Below the pieces are notes generated by a model. The model did not search any database and was not told where the DNA came from. It saw only the letters and a list, made by a program, of their open reading frames with translations. The position numbers and the translations under genes were made by a program. A stretch of DNA of 64,000 bases from Ensifer oleiphilus (GTDB taxonomy: Bacteria; Pseudomonadota; Alphaproteobacteria; Rhizobiales; Rhizobiaceae), in the NCBI RefSeq assembly GCF_013371465.1, contig NZ_JABWDU010000005.1, positions 248,001 to 312,000 of the forward strand, given 5' to 3'. How positions within the stretch are numbered: the stretch's first letter is position 1; each line of letters opens with the position of its first letter. Shown here one piece after another: positions 32,794-41,966 of the stretch.

Positions 32794-33972
32794 GCCGTCC
32801 TTCAGTGCGTGCAACGCGCTGCCCGGGTGCACGCCTTCGCGCATCAAGAGGCTGCGCAGCGGTCCTGCAGCCGAGAGGATGTGCAGCCCGACGGCGCGCA
32901 GCGCCTGTATCGGCAGGAAGCCCGACAGCAGCGACCGGTTGAGGAGGTCGACGCTGGCCGTGCGGCTGAGGATGTCGGGGCGGCGACGGCTGTCGAATCT
33001 GTCGCCGATATCACCCGGAAGATTGTCGTCCGTTTTTGCACCGATCAGATCGACCAGCGTCATTGCATCGCGAAGGCTCAAGTTGAGGCCCTGGGCGCCG
33101 ATCGGCGGGAACGCGTGCGCCGCTTCGCCGACAAGCGCGACGCGGCCCTTGCCGAAGCGATGGGCGCTCATGCCGGATAGAGGGAAGGATTGCGGCGCAG
33201 CCTCGACGGTGACCTTGCCGAAGATCGACTGCATCCGGTCTTCGACGGCGCGAGACAGTGTGGGGAGGTCGAGCGCCAGGGTGTTTGCGGCATCTTCGGG
33301 CTTGCGCACCCAGACGAGGCTCGAGCGATTGCCGGGCAGGGGCACCTGGGTGAAGGGGCCGCTCTCGGTGTGAAATTCGGTCGACGTGTCCTGGTGCGGA
33401 AGTTCGTGCGCAAAGTTGAGGACGACGGCGGTCTGCGGATAGGACCAGGTGCTGACGGCGATCTTGGCCGCTTCGCGCACCGGCGAACGGCGACCATCGG
33501 CGCCGACGAGCAGATCGGCCGTGATATCGCGTCCGTCATCCAGCGAAACCCGCGCCTTCTCGTCGGAGAGGTCGAAATCGACCGCCGACATCGTCAGGCG
33601 GTCGAGCGTTGCTGTTTCGGAGGCGCGCTGGCGCAGGATATCGAGGAAGGGGGCATTTGGAATGTTATAGCCGAAAGCCGCAAGTCCCACTTCCGAGGCA
33701 CGAAAGTTCACGGTCGGCGCGCGCAGCAGACGGTTGGTGCCATCAAGAATGCGCATCGTCGACAGCGGCGCCGTCAGCGGCTGAACCTTGTCCCAGAGGC
33801 TCAGCTTCTTCAGATACTCGATCGACTGGTCCATCAGCGCGGTCGTCCGTCCGTCGGACGATACGGGCTCCGGCCCGATCAGCGCAACGCGGTAGCCAGC
33901 CTCGGCAAGCGCGATCGCTGCCAGGGAACCCGCGAGACCGGCGCCGACGACGGCAATGTCGTAATGTTCCAT
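32761..33972 (-). CDS. UbiH/UbiF/COQ6-family FAD-dependent hydroxylase
   Basis: 403 residues. FAD-binding Rossmann start IAVVGAGLAGSLAAIALAEA; the second flavin motif GADGRRSPVREAA; and the UbiH signature GRVALVGEAAHAFPPIGAQGLNLSLRDAMTL split across the ~285-310 region. It hydroxylates a ring carbon of an ubiquinone intermediate in most relatives. Which position cannot be read. The 3' end overlaps the AEC gene by 33 bases on the opposite strand. Confidence 0.9.
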   Translation of the reverse strand: MEHYDIAVVGAGLAGSLAAIALAEAGYRVALIGPEPVSSDGRTTALMDQSIEYLKKLSLWDKVQPLTAPLSTMRILDGTNRLLRAPTVNFRASEVGLAAFGYNIPNAPFLDILRQRASETATLDRLTMSAVDFDLSDEKARVSLDDGRDITADLLVGADGRRSPVREAAKIAVSTWSYPQTAVVLNFAHELPHQDTSTEFHTESGPFTQVPLPGNRSSLVWVRKPEDAANTLALDLPTLSRAVEDRMQSIFGKVTVEAAPQSFPLSGMSAHRFGKGRVALVGEAAHAFPPIGAQGLNLSLRDAMTLVDLIGAKTDDNLPGDIGDRFDSRRRPDILSRTASVDLLNRSLLSGFLPIQALRAVGLHILSAAGPLRSLLMREGVHPGSALHALKDGLREKIGRKSA

Positions 33973-34252
33973 GATGGGAAGAACCCTTTTGCTCGCGCCA
34001 TAAAGCGCCTGCTGCTTTCATCTCGATCTTACTTCTAGTCCTCGGCAAGTGCGAAATAAATGGGTTGAATCAGCGCAGAAGCAATTTGGAAGTGTCCACA
34101 GAACAATCTTCACCGGACAAAGTGATTGCTTGAATTTTGCTGGCGATACGTTGCAAAGGGTGCATATTACGCGCAATGCGCCGCCAAAGCGGTTGGGGTG
34201 GGGTCACAGCCCCGTCTGGCGAAGTGCACAAGGGGATAGGCGGCGTTCGCAG

Positions 34253-34978
34253 ATGAAGTTTTTCAACTATAAAAGAGTCCCTTACGCTGAGATTCGCGCC
34301 TTCTCCGTGCACATACTGACCGCTTCCGGGTCGTTTCTCGCATTTCTCGGCGTCGTTGCTGCGGCCGAACACCGCTTCGTCGATATGTTCTGGTGGCTGG
34401 GCCTGGCCTTGCTAGTGGACGGTATCGACGGTCCGATCGCCCGGAAGGTGCGGGTCAAGGAAGTGCTGCCCAATTGGTCTGGCGACACGCTCGACAACGT
34501 CATCGACTATGTCACCTACGTGCTCTTGCCGGCTTTTGCGCTCTATCAGAGCGGCATGATCGGCGAGCCGTGGTCCTTCGTGGCCGCGGGTGCGATCGTT
34601 GTCTCGAGCGCGATCTACTACGCCGACATGGGCATGAAGACCGACGAGTATTTCTTCTCGGGCTTTCCTGTCGTCTGGAACATGGTGGTCTTTACGCTCT
34701 TCGTTGTCCAGGCGAGCGAATTGACCGCCTCTATCGTCGTTTTCGTGTCGGTTGTGCTGACCTTCCTGCCGATCAACTTCCTGCATCCGGTGCGCGTCCA
34801 GCGGCTGCGGGCGCTCAATCTCGGCGTCTTTTTTGTCTGGTCGGCGCTCAGCATGTACGCGCTGCTGCTGCATTTCGTGACGCCGGCCTGGGTGGTGACC
34901 GGTGTTCTTGCAACAGGCATCTATCTCTACGTGATCGGTTTCGTCCTGCAGATCTTCCCCAAGCTCGGCCGGACCTAG
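34253..34978 (+). CDS. pcs: Phosphatidylcholine synthase
   Basis: Condenses CDP-diacylglycerol with choline to make phosphatidylcholine in one step, the Pcs route typical of rhizobia and other host-associated bacteria. 241 residues starting MKFFNYKRVPYAEIRAFSVH; frame extension upstream to 34049 is not conserved-looking. About eight hydrophobic segments. The CDP-alcohol phosphotransferase signature is present as DGIDGPIARKVRVK followed by WSGDTLDNVIDYVTY, supplying the metal-binding Asp residues. A qor-like gene follows after 10 bases, so the two are probably one transcript. Confidence 0.95.
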   Translation: MKFFNYKRVPYAEIRAFSVHILTASGSFLAFLGVVAAAEHRFVDMFWWLGLALLVDGIDGPIARKVRVKEVLPNWSGDTLDNVIDYVTYVLLPAFALYQSGMIGEPWSFVAAGAIVVSSAIYYADMGMKTDEYFFSGFPVVWNMVVFTLFVVQASELTASIVVFVSVVLTFLPINFLHPVRVQRLRALNLGVFFVWSALSMYALLLHFVTPAWVVTGVLATGIYLYVIGFVLQIFPKLGRT

Positions 34979-34988
34979 GAGCTCCTCG

Positions 34989-35966
34989 ATGGCACAGGCA
35001 ATTGTCGTACGCGAACTCGGTGGACCTGAAGTCCTGAAGCTGGAGGGCGTGACGCTCTCGCCGCCGGGGCCGGGCGAAGTGCAGATCCGCCAGGTGGCTG
35101 TCGGGCTCAACTTCATCGACGTCTATTTCCGCACCGGGCTCTACAAGTCCGCCTCGGGCCTGCCCTTTATTCCCGGCAAGGAAGGGGCTGGGATCGTGAC
35201 GGCTGTTGGTGATGGCGTCAGCCTTTTGGGCGTCGGCGATCGGGTGGCCTATGCTTCCTCGGATGGCGCCTATTCCAGCGAACGCAACGTCGAAGCCTCG
35301 CAACTGGTCAAGGTGCCTGACGGCATCTCGCTCGAGACGGCAGCTGCGATGATGCTCAAGGGCATGACCGCGCAATATCTGCTCAACCAGACCTTCCAGG
35401 TAGGCCCGGAAACGACGTTGCTCTTCCATGCGGCCGCCGGCGGCGTCGGCTTGATTGCCGGCCAGTGGGCAAAGGCCCTCGGCGCAACCGTCATCGGCAC
35501 GGCCGGATCTCAGGAAAAGATCGATCTGGCGCTTGCCCATGGCTACGACCACGTCATCAATTACCGCACCGACGATTTCGTCGCCCGGGTCAAGGAACTG
35601 ACCGACGGCAGGGGTGTCGATGTCGTTTATGATTCGGTCGGCAAGGATACCTATCCTGCCTCGCTCGATTGCCTGAAATCGCGCGGCCTTTGGGTGAGCT
35701 TCGGCAACTCGTCCGGGCCGGTCGATGCCTTCAGCATTGGCATTCTGGCGCAGAAGGGATCGCTATTTGCGACGCGTCCGACACTCTTCGGTTATGTGTC
35801 GACGCGACCTGCGCTTGAAGCGTGTGCAAAGTCCCTCTTTGATATTGTGCAAAGCAACAAAGTGCGTATCAATATAAATCAGACTTATCCGCTTGCAGAC
35901 GCCGGTCGCGCGCATACGGATCTGGAGACAAGAAAAACGAGTGGAACAACACTGCTGATTCCTTGA
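34989..35966 (+). CDS. Zinc-free NADPH:quinone oxidoreductase (MDR superfamily)
   Basis: 325 residues; ATG 34989 is 10 bases after pcs. The groES-like N-terminus shows GEVQIRQVAVGLNFIDVYFR and PFIPGKEGAGIVTAVGDGV; the Rossmann part shows LLFHAAAGGVGLIAGQWAKA with the AxxGGVG dinucleotide motif, ATVIGTAGS and GVDVVYDSVG. The zinc-binding cysteines of alcohol dehydrogenases are absent, as in quinone reductases. It reduces quinones or related enones with NADPH. Confidence 0.93.
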   Translation: MAQAIVVRELGGPEVLKLEGVTLSPPGPGEVQIRQVAVGLNFIDVYFRTGLYKSASGLPFIPGKEGAGIVTAVGDGVSLLGVGDRVAYASSDGAYSSERNVEASQLVKVPDGISLETAAAMMLKGMTAQYLLNQTFQVGPETTLLFHAAAGGVGLIAGQWAKALGATVIGTAGSQEKIDLALAHGYDHVINYRTDDFVARVKELTDGRGVDVVYDSVGKDTYPASLDCLKSRGLWVSFGNSSGPVDAFSIGILAQKGSLFATRPTLFGYVSTRPALEACAKSLFDIVQSNKVRININQTYPLADAGRAHTDLETRKTSGTTLLIP

Positions 35967-36015
35967 TCGAGGCCTTAAGGCGGACGGGGATCGACAGAGG
36001 GGAAAAGAGGGCAGC

Positions 36016-37590
36016 GTGCCTGTTGAGGGAGCAACTGCGAACAGTCCGTTGTTGACTGTGAGCAACCTGACGAAATTGTTCGGCTCGTTTGCAGCCTGCA
36101 ATGACATCAACCTGCAGATAGACCAGGGCGAAATTCACGCCCTTCTCGGCGAAAACGGCGCCGGAAAATCGACGCTGGTGAAGATGCTGTTCGGCGTCCT
36201 CGCACCGACGGCGGGCGAGATCGTGTGGCAGGGGCGCAGTGTGCGCATTGCTAGCCCCGCGGCCGCGCGCAAGCTCGGCATCGGCATGGTCTTTCAGCAT
36301 TTTTCGCTGTTCGAAGCCTTGACCGTCGCTGAGAACATCGCCCTGTCGATGGACGGCAACATATCGCTCGCGAAGGTCGCTGAAGAAGCTTCGCGTCTGT
36401 CCCACGCCTATGGCCTGCCACTCGATCCGAAGGCGCACGTGGCCGATCTTTCCGTCGGCGAGCGCCAGCGCATCGAGATCGTCCGTGCACTGTTGCAGAA
36501 CCCGCGCCTGATCATTCTCGACGAGCCGACCTCGGTGCTGACGCCGCAGGAAGCCGATCGCTTGTTCGAGACCCTCAACAAGCTCAAGGCGGAAGGACGC
36601 TCGGTCCTCTACATCAGCCACCGGCTGGAGGAAGTGCAGCGCATCTGCGACCGCGCAACCGTGCTTCGCCATGGCAAGGTCACAGGTGCTTGCGACCCGA
36701 AGGCCGAGACGCCGGCGTCTTTGGCGCGCATGATGGTCGGAAGCGACGTAGCGGCCGTTACCGCCGAAGGAACCAGCACCAAGGGTGACGTGCAGCTGGA
36801 GGCGCGGCATCTTTCCGTGTCCGCACGCACGCCATTCGCCGTCTCTCTCAAGAACATCTGTCTCAAGGTGCGTGCCGGTGAAGTGCTGGCGATTGCCGGG
36901 GTGGCGGGCAACGGCCAGGGCGAGCTTTTCGATGCGCTTTCCGGTGAATACCCGGTTGCCGACGATGCGGCCGTCCAGATCAGGCAGAAGCCGGTTGGTA
37001 ACAGGAACATCAATGCGCGACGGCTGATGGGCGCCGGTTTCGTTCCGGAAGAGCGTCACGGTCATGCCGCCGTTTCGGCCATGCCGCTCTCCGACAATCT
37101 CTTGCTGGCCCGAAGCCGATCCGATGCCAAAGCCTTTCTCGGTGGCGGGTTCCTCAAAATCATCCGCCGAGACGCGGTCGCCACGGCGACCAAGCGCATC
37201 TCCGAAGCGATGGACGTGCGCAAGAGCGGGGAAGACCCACCGGCAGGTTCGCTTTCGGGCGGTAACCTGCAGAAATTCATCGTTGGTCGTGAACTCGACC
37301 GCCAGCCGGCAGTGCTGATCGTCAACCAGCCGACCTGGGGGGTGGATGCAGGGGCTGCCAGTCGGATCCGGCAGGCGCTCGTCGACCTCGCCAAGGCAGG
37401 GTCCGCGGTGCTGGTGATCAGCCAGGATCTCGATGAGATCTTCGAGGTGGCAACCGAAATCGCGGTAATCAGCGAAGGGCGGCTCTCCGATCCCTATCCG
37501 GCACGCGAGCTTTCGCGTGAAAAGATCGGTCTGCTGATGGGCGGCATGTACGGCAAGACGGAAGGCACGGGGGCTGTGCATGCGCATTGA
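36016..37590 (+). CDS. BMP-type ABC importer, duplicated ATPase subunit
   Basis: 524 residues with two ABC modules, as in RbsA/YufO-like ATPases. Module 1 (about 10-255): Walker A GENGAGKST, signature LSVGERQRIEIVRAL, Walker B RLIILDEPTSVLTP, His-loop ISHR. Module 2 (about 260-510): degenerate Walker A GVAGNGQGE, signature LSGGNLQKFIVGREL, and degenerate Walker B AVLIVNQPTWGVD. GTG 36016 has AGAGG 6-9 bases upstream. It overlaps the first permease gene by 11 bases. The operon continues with two permeases and a BMP binding protein. Confidence 0.94.
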   Translation: MPVEGATANSPLLTVSNLTKLFGSFAACNDINLQIDQGEIHALLGENGAGKSTLVKMLFGVLAPTAGEIVWQGRSVRIASPAAARKLGIGMVFQHFSLFEALTVAENIALSMDGNISLAKVAEEASRLSHAYGLPLDPKAHVADLSVGERQRIEIVRALLQNPRLIILDEPTSVLTPQEADRLFETLNKLKAEGRSVLYISHRLEEVQRICDRATVLRHGKVTGACDPKAETPASLARMMVGSDVAAVTAEGTSTKGDVQLEARHLSVSARTPFAVSLKNICLKVRAGEVLAIAGVAGNGQGELFDALSGEYPVADDAAVQIRQKPVGNRNINARRLMGAGFVPEERHGHAAVSAMPLSDNLLLARSRSDAKAFLGGGFLKIIRRDAVATATKRISEAMDVRKSGEDPPAGSLSGGNLQKFIVGRELDRQPAVLIVNQPTWGVDAGAASRIRQALVDLAKAGSAVLVISQDLDEIFEVATEIAVISEGRLSDPYPARELSREKIGLLMGGMYGKTEGTGAVHAH

Positions 37591-38674
37591 ACTGGAAAAA
37601 CGGGCCAAGATTTCGACGCTGTTTTCGATCCTGTCTCCGTTTATCGCCTTCCTGCTGATGATCATCTTCGGCGGCATCATGTTTGCGCTTCTCGGCAAGA
37701 ACCCGGTCACAGCGCTCTACAGCTTCTTCGTCGAGCCTTTGAGCGAGGTCTGGTCGCTGCATGAACTGGCGATCAAGGCCGCACCGCTGATCCTGATCGC
37801 CGTCGGCCTCTCCGTCTGTTTCCGGTCGAACAACTGGAATATCGGCGCCGAAGGGCAGTTCATCATGGGGGCTATCGCCGGCTCCATCCTGCCGGTTGTG
37901 TTCTACGACTGGCAGTCGCCTCTGGTGCTGCCGCTGATGATGCTGATGGGCATGCTGGGTGGCGCGCTGTTTGCCGCCATTCCCGCCTTCCTCAAGGCGC
38001 ACATGAATACCAACGAGATCCTGACGAGCCTGATGCTGGTCTATGTCGCCCAGCTGTTTCTCGATTGGCTCGTGCGTGGACCCTGGCGCAACCCGGGTGG
38101 CATGAACTTTCCGGAGACGCGCACCTTTGCGGCGGATGCAATCCTGCCGGAAATGATCGCATCGGGGCGCACGCACTGGGGCTTTGCCTTCGCTATCATC
38201 GCGGCGATCCTCGTCTGGTTCATGATGCGCTACACGCTGAAGGGTTTCGAGATCTCGGTTCTCGGCCAGTCCGAGCGGGCAGGGCGCTTTGCCGGCTTCT
38301 CGTCCCGGCGGATGATCTGGTTTTCGATGCTTTTGTCTGGTGCGCTTGCCGGTCTTGCCGGTATTTCCGAAGTCAGCGGCGCGATCCAGCAGTTGCGCCC
38401 GGTGATCTCGCCCGGTTATGGCTTCACGGCGATCATCGTGGCGTTTCTCGGCCGCCTCAATCCACTTGGCATTATTGCTGCCGGTCTCGTTCTGGCGCTG
38501 ACCTATCTTGGCGGTGAGGCGGCCCAGCTGTCGCTCGGCGTTTCGGACAAGGTTACCCGCGTTTTCCAGGGCCTGCTCCTGTTCTTCGTGCTCTCCTGCG
38601 ACACGCTCATTCACTATCGCATCCGGCTGGTTTGGTACCGGTTCACTGCGTCAGATCTGGACGGGAGCCGCTGA
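37580..38674 (+). CDS. BMP-type ABC importer, permease 1
   Basis: 364 residues, a branched-chain/ribose-type permease (BPD_transp_2). About eight to ten helices (FIAFLLMIIFGGIMFALLG; PLILIAVGLSVCFRSNNWN; LVLPLMMLMGMLGGALFAAI). The conserved NIGAEGQFIMGA segment marks the family. ATG 37580 lies inside the ATPase gene, implying coupled translation. Its stop overlaps the start of the next permease (TGATG). Confidence 0.92.
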   Translation: MRIELEKRAKISTLFSILSPFIAFLLMIIFGGIMFALLGKNPVTALYSFFVEPLSEVWSLHELAIKAAPLILIAVGLSVCFRSNNWNIGAEGQFIMGAIAGSILPVVFYDWQSPLVLPLMMLMGMLGGALFAAIPAFLKAHMNTNEILTSLMLVYVAQLFLDWLVRGPWRNPGGMNFPETRTFAADAILPEMIASGRTHWGFAFAIIAAILVWFMMRYTLKGFEISVLGQSERAGRFAGFSSRRMIWFSMLLSGALAGLAGISEVSGAIQQLRPVISPGYGFTAIIVAFLGRLNPLGIIAAGLVLALTYLGGEAAQLSLGVSDKVTRVFQGLLLFFVLSCDTLIHYRIRLVWYRFTASDLDGSR

Positions 38675-39594
38675 TGGGCATTGTCGAAGCCATATTGCTG
38701 AGCGTCATCACCGCCGCGACGCCGCTCGTCATTGCCGCTCTCGGCGAGCTGGTCACGGAACGCTCCGGCGTGCTCAACCTCGGTGTCGAAGGCATGATGG
38801 TCATGGGCGCCGTCAGCGCCTTTGCCGCCACCCAGATCACCGGTTCGCCCTATCTCGGGATATTGGCCGGCATCGCCTGCGGCGCCGTGTTCTCCCAGCT
38901 CTTTGCATTCCTGACCCTGACGCTTGTTGCCAACCAGGTGGCGACGGGTCTGGCGCTGACGCTGCTTGGCCTCGGTGCTTCAGGCATGCTCGGCGAGAGT
39001 TTCCTCGGCATACAGGGCATCAAATTGCAGCCGATCGCCATCCCGGTGCTGGCGGATATCCCGGTCATTGGGCCACTGCTGTTCCGGCAGGACATCATTT
39101 TCTATCTGTCGATCGCGCTGGTCGCTGGTGTGCACTGGTTCCTGTTCAAAAGCCGGGCCGGCCTGAAGCTGCGCGCCGTCGGGGACAGCCATGCGTCGGC
39201 CCATGCCCTTGGCGTCAACGTCATCAGGACGCGCTATCTCGCGGTGATGTTCGGTGGCGCCTGTGCAGGCCTGGCGGGCGCTCAGCTGTCGCTCGTCTAC
39301 ACGCCGCAGTGGGTGGAGAACATGTCGGCCGGGCGCGGCTGGATCGCGCTTGCGCTGGTGGTGTTTTCGTCATGGCGTCCGTGGCGGCTCATCGCCGGTG
39401 GTTACCTCTTCGGCGCCGTATCCATCAGCCAGCTTCACGCGCAGGCCTTCGGTCTCGGCATTCCCTCGCAGCTTCTGTCGTCGCTTCCCTATCTCGCGAC
39501 GATCATCGTCCTCATTCTCATTTCACATAACCGGCGCACGACCCTGATCAACACGCCGGCATCGCTCGGTAAGCCGTTTGTGCCAGATCGGTGA
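38674..39594 (+). CDS. BMP-type ABC importer, permease 2
   Basis: 306 residues from ATG 38674, which overlaps the previous TGA. Same family as permease 1 but shorter: ITAATPLVIAALGELVTERS, the family motif VLNLGVEGMMVMGAVSAF, then VATGLALTLLGLGASGMLGE and ALALVVFSSWRPWRL. It pairs with permease 1 to form the membrane channel. Confidence 0.93.
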   Translation: MGIVEAILLSVITAATPLVIAALGELVTERSGVLNLGVEGMMVMGAVSAFAATQITGSPYLGILAGIACGAVFSQLFAFLTLTLVANQVATGLALTLLGLGASGMLGESFLGIQGIKLQPIAIPVLADIPVIGPLLFRQDIIFYLSIALVAGVHWFLFKSRAGLKLRAVGDSHASAHALGVNVIRTRYLAVMFGGACAGLAGAQLSLVYTPQWVENMSAGRGWIALALVVFSSWRPWRLIAGGYLFGAVSISQLHAQAFGLGIPSQLLSSLPYLATIIVLILISHNRRTTLINTPASLGKPFVPDR

Positions 39595-39642
39595 CAATAA
39601 CAATCCAGACGGACGTTTCTCAAACCGACAGAGGTCAAGAAA

Positions 39643-40713
39643 ATGAAAAAACTACTGCTCGCTCTCGCAAGCACAGCCGCCGTCATCGGCTTTGCCAGTG
39701 CTGCCGCCGCCCAGGAAAAGGCCAAGGTCTGCTTCGTCTATGTCGGTTCGAAGACCGACGGCGGCTGGACCCAGGCACACGATATCGGCCGTCTGGAGCT
39801 GGAAAAGGCGCTCGGTGACAAGATCGAGACGCAGTTCCTCGAAAGCGTTCCGGAAGGCCCGGATGCCGAGCGTGCGATCGAGCGTCTGGCCCGTTCCGGC
39901 TGTGGTCTGATCTACACGACGTCCTTCGGCTTCATGGACGCAACGATCAAGATCGCCCAGAAGTTCCCGGACGTGAAGTTCGAACACGCAACCGGCTACA
40001 AGACCGCGCCGAACGTCGCGACCTACAACAGTCGCTTCTATGAAGGCCGCTACATCCAGGGCGTGATTGCCGCCAAGATGTCCGAAAAGGGCGTTGCCGG
40101 TTACATCGCGTCGTTCCCTATCCCTGAAGTGGTCATGGGCATCAATTCCTTCGTCATCGGCGCGCGCTCGGTCAACCCCGACTTCAAGATCAAGGTCGTA
40201 TGGGCGAATACCTGGTTTGACCCGGGCAAGGAAGCCGATGCCGCCAAGGCGCTCGTCGACCAGGGCGTCGATATCCTGACCCAGCACACCGACACGACTG
40301 CGCCGATGCAGGTTGCCGCGGAGCGCGGTATCAAGGCCTTCGGCCAGGCTTCGGACATGATTGCCGCCGGTCCGAAGACCCAGCTCACCGCGATCGTCGA
40401 TACCTGGGGCGCATACTACATCAAGCGCACGCAGGCCTTCCTGGATGGCAAGTGGGAAACCACGTCGAGCTGGGACGGCCTGAAGGATGGCATCCTGACG
40501 ATGGCGCCATACACCAACATGCCTGACGACGTGAAGAAGCTGGCCGAGGAGACCGAGGCCAAGATCAAGTCCGGCGAGCTGAAGCCGTTCACTGGTCCTC
40601 TGAAGAAGCAGGACGGCAGCGAGTGGCTGGCGGCGGGCGCATCGTCGGATGACGGTACGCTGCTGGGCATGAACTTCTACGTCGAAGGCGTCGACGATCA
40701 GCTGCCGAAGTAA
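39643..40713 (+). CDS. BMP-family substrate-binding lipoprotein/periplasmic protein
   Basis: 356 residues; signal peptide 1-24 (MKKLLLALASTAAVIGFASA AAAQ), then the BMP/PnrA fold: KVCFVYVGSKTDGGWTQAHD, FGFMDATIKIAQKFPDVKFE, YIQGVIAAKMSEKG, VKVVWANTWFDPGKEAD-like and DILTQHTDTTAPMQVA. There is no lipobox cysteine, so it is a soluble periplasmic binding protein rather than a lipoprotein. BMP proteins mostly bind purine nucleosides or related compounds. GAGG lies 7-10 bases before the ATG. A strong terminator follows. Confidence 0.93.
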   Translation: MKKLLLALASTAAVIGFASAAAAQEKAKVCFVYVGSKTDGGWTQAHDIGRLELEKALGDKIETQFLESVPEGPDAERAIERLARSGCGLIYTTSFGFMDATIKIAQKFPDVKFEHATGYKTAPNVATYNSRFYEGRYIQGVIAAKMSEKGVAGYIASFPIPEVVMGINSFVIGARSVNPDFKIKVVWANTWFDPGKEADAAKALVDQGVDILTQHTDTTAPMQVAAERGIKAFGQASDMIAAGPKTQLTAIVDTWGAYYIKRTQAFLDGKWETTSSWDGLKDGILTMAPYTNMPDDVKKLAEETEAKIKSGELKPFTGPLKKQDGSEWLAAGASSDDGTLLGMNFYVEGVDDQLPK

Positions 40714-40741
40714 ACCCGATCGTAAGATCGAGACTAAGTGC

Positions 40742-40766
40742 AAACCCCGCCGCCAAGGCGGGGTTT
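40742..40766 (+). terminator. Intrinsic terminator of the BMP operon
   Basis: AAACCCCGCC (40742-40751) pairs perfectly with GGCGGGGTTT (40757-40766) across GCCAA. The stem ends in T's. The 280 bases from here to the regulator start show no gene. Confidence 0.88.
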
Positions 40767-41044
40767 GTCGTTCTCGTCGGCTGAACGCGAGACCCCGCGG
40801 CGGCCCGTCTGCAACTGTGAACTGGTGTTGTTCTCCTCGCGGAGACTGATGCAATTCATGGTCGTGAGGGCCGATTTCAACACTAGTGCAGCCTGCCTGC
40901 ATTTCGTGTAATGCTCTGAGGAATCGGTTGGCCGTTTAGGTGCCCGCCCGTCCAGTTCTCGGGGATGAGGGGATTGACGGCGAACCGCATGTTGAGGCGC
41001 CGCATCCGGCGCTGTCAGGCAAGGGAGTGCCTGGAGGAGGTGGG

Positions 41045-41791
41045 TTGAACAGGAGTTTGCTGGAGACGGTCCTTTCCGGGACGCGGAAGCGCACCAGTCA
41101 TGCGCATGTGGTCGACCATCTCGGCAAGGCGATCGTTTCAGGCGAGTTCCCGATCGGATCGATCTTGCCTGGAGATCCGGAGCTTGCAGCGCGCTTCAAG
41201 GTGTCGCGCACGGTTCTTCGCGAAGCCATGAAGACGCTTGCCGCCAAGGGCCTCGTCGTTCCGCGCGCCCGCATCGGCACGCGCGTCACGCCCCGAAACG
41301 ACTGGAACCTCTTCGACAACGATATCCTGACCTGGCATTTCGAATGCGGCGTGGACGAGGCGTTCCTCTACCATCTGAGCGAAGTGCGTCTGGCCTTCGA
41401 ACCGCATGCAGCGGCCCTTGCGGCAAGGAACGCGTCCGACGCCGAGATCAGCCGCATGATGCGCCTGGCCGTGGCCATGGGCGAAGCCGGCCACACGGCG
41501 GAAAGCCTTGCCTATGCCGACCTGAAATTTCATCTGTCGATCGCCGAGGCTTCAGGAAATCCGTTCATGCGCACCGTCGGCGGCCTGATCGAGGCGGCGC
41601 TCGTCGGCATCTTCAAGCTGAGTTCTCCGGTTGCCGAAAAGGGTGGCGTCGACGAAGTCGCTCGCAATCACATCCGGATCGTCGAAGAAATCGGCCGCCG
41701 CGACGAAGCGGGCGCGCGTGCTGCCATGGAAAATGTCATCAAGATCGGACGCGAGCGCGTGCGTGGTGCCCTCCGGTCGAGCGAAAGCTGA
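41045..41791 (+). CDS. FCD-domain GntR-family regulator
   Basis: Starts at TTG 41045 with an excellent GGAGGAGG ribosome site; 248 residues. N-terminal winged helix: HVVDHLGKAIVSGEFPIGSI, LAARFKVSRTVLREAMKTLAAKG. C-terminal FCD ligand-binding domain (about 90-235) with the metal-binding pattern: EVRLAFEPHAAALAA, YADLKFHLSIAEASGN, and VARNHIRIVEEI. The Asp and three His needed for a metal/carboxylate ligand are present. WNLFDNDILTWHFE is typical of the sugar-acid regulators of the group. It follows the BMP operon, which it may or may not control. Confidence 0.9.
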   Translation: MNRSLLETVLSGTRKRTSHAHVVDHLGKAIVSGEFPIGSILPGDPELAARFKVSRTVLREAMKTLAAKGLVVPRARIGTRVTPRNDWNLFDNDILTWHFECGVDEAFLYHLSEVRLAFEPHAAALAARNASDAEISRMMRLAVAMGEAGHTAESLAYADLKFHLSIAEASGNPFMRTVGGLIEAALVGIFKLSSPVAEKGGVDEVARNHIRIVEEIGRRDEAGARAAMENVIKIGRERVRGALRSSES

Positions 41792-41966
41792 GCCGGTGTG
41801 TCTAAAAGAAGCGACTTAGGCCGGGTATTTCCTCGCGAAATACGGGTGAAGCGCATTTGGTGACACGGATTTCGAGACTTGCGCTTGCTCGGATCGTCCG
41901 CTGGCCTTATTTGGTGAACGGTCGCTCTCGATTGGGCGACTTTTCGTCAACGGTGACCTGGAGACC

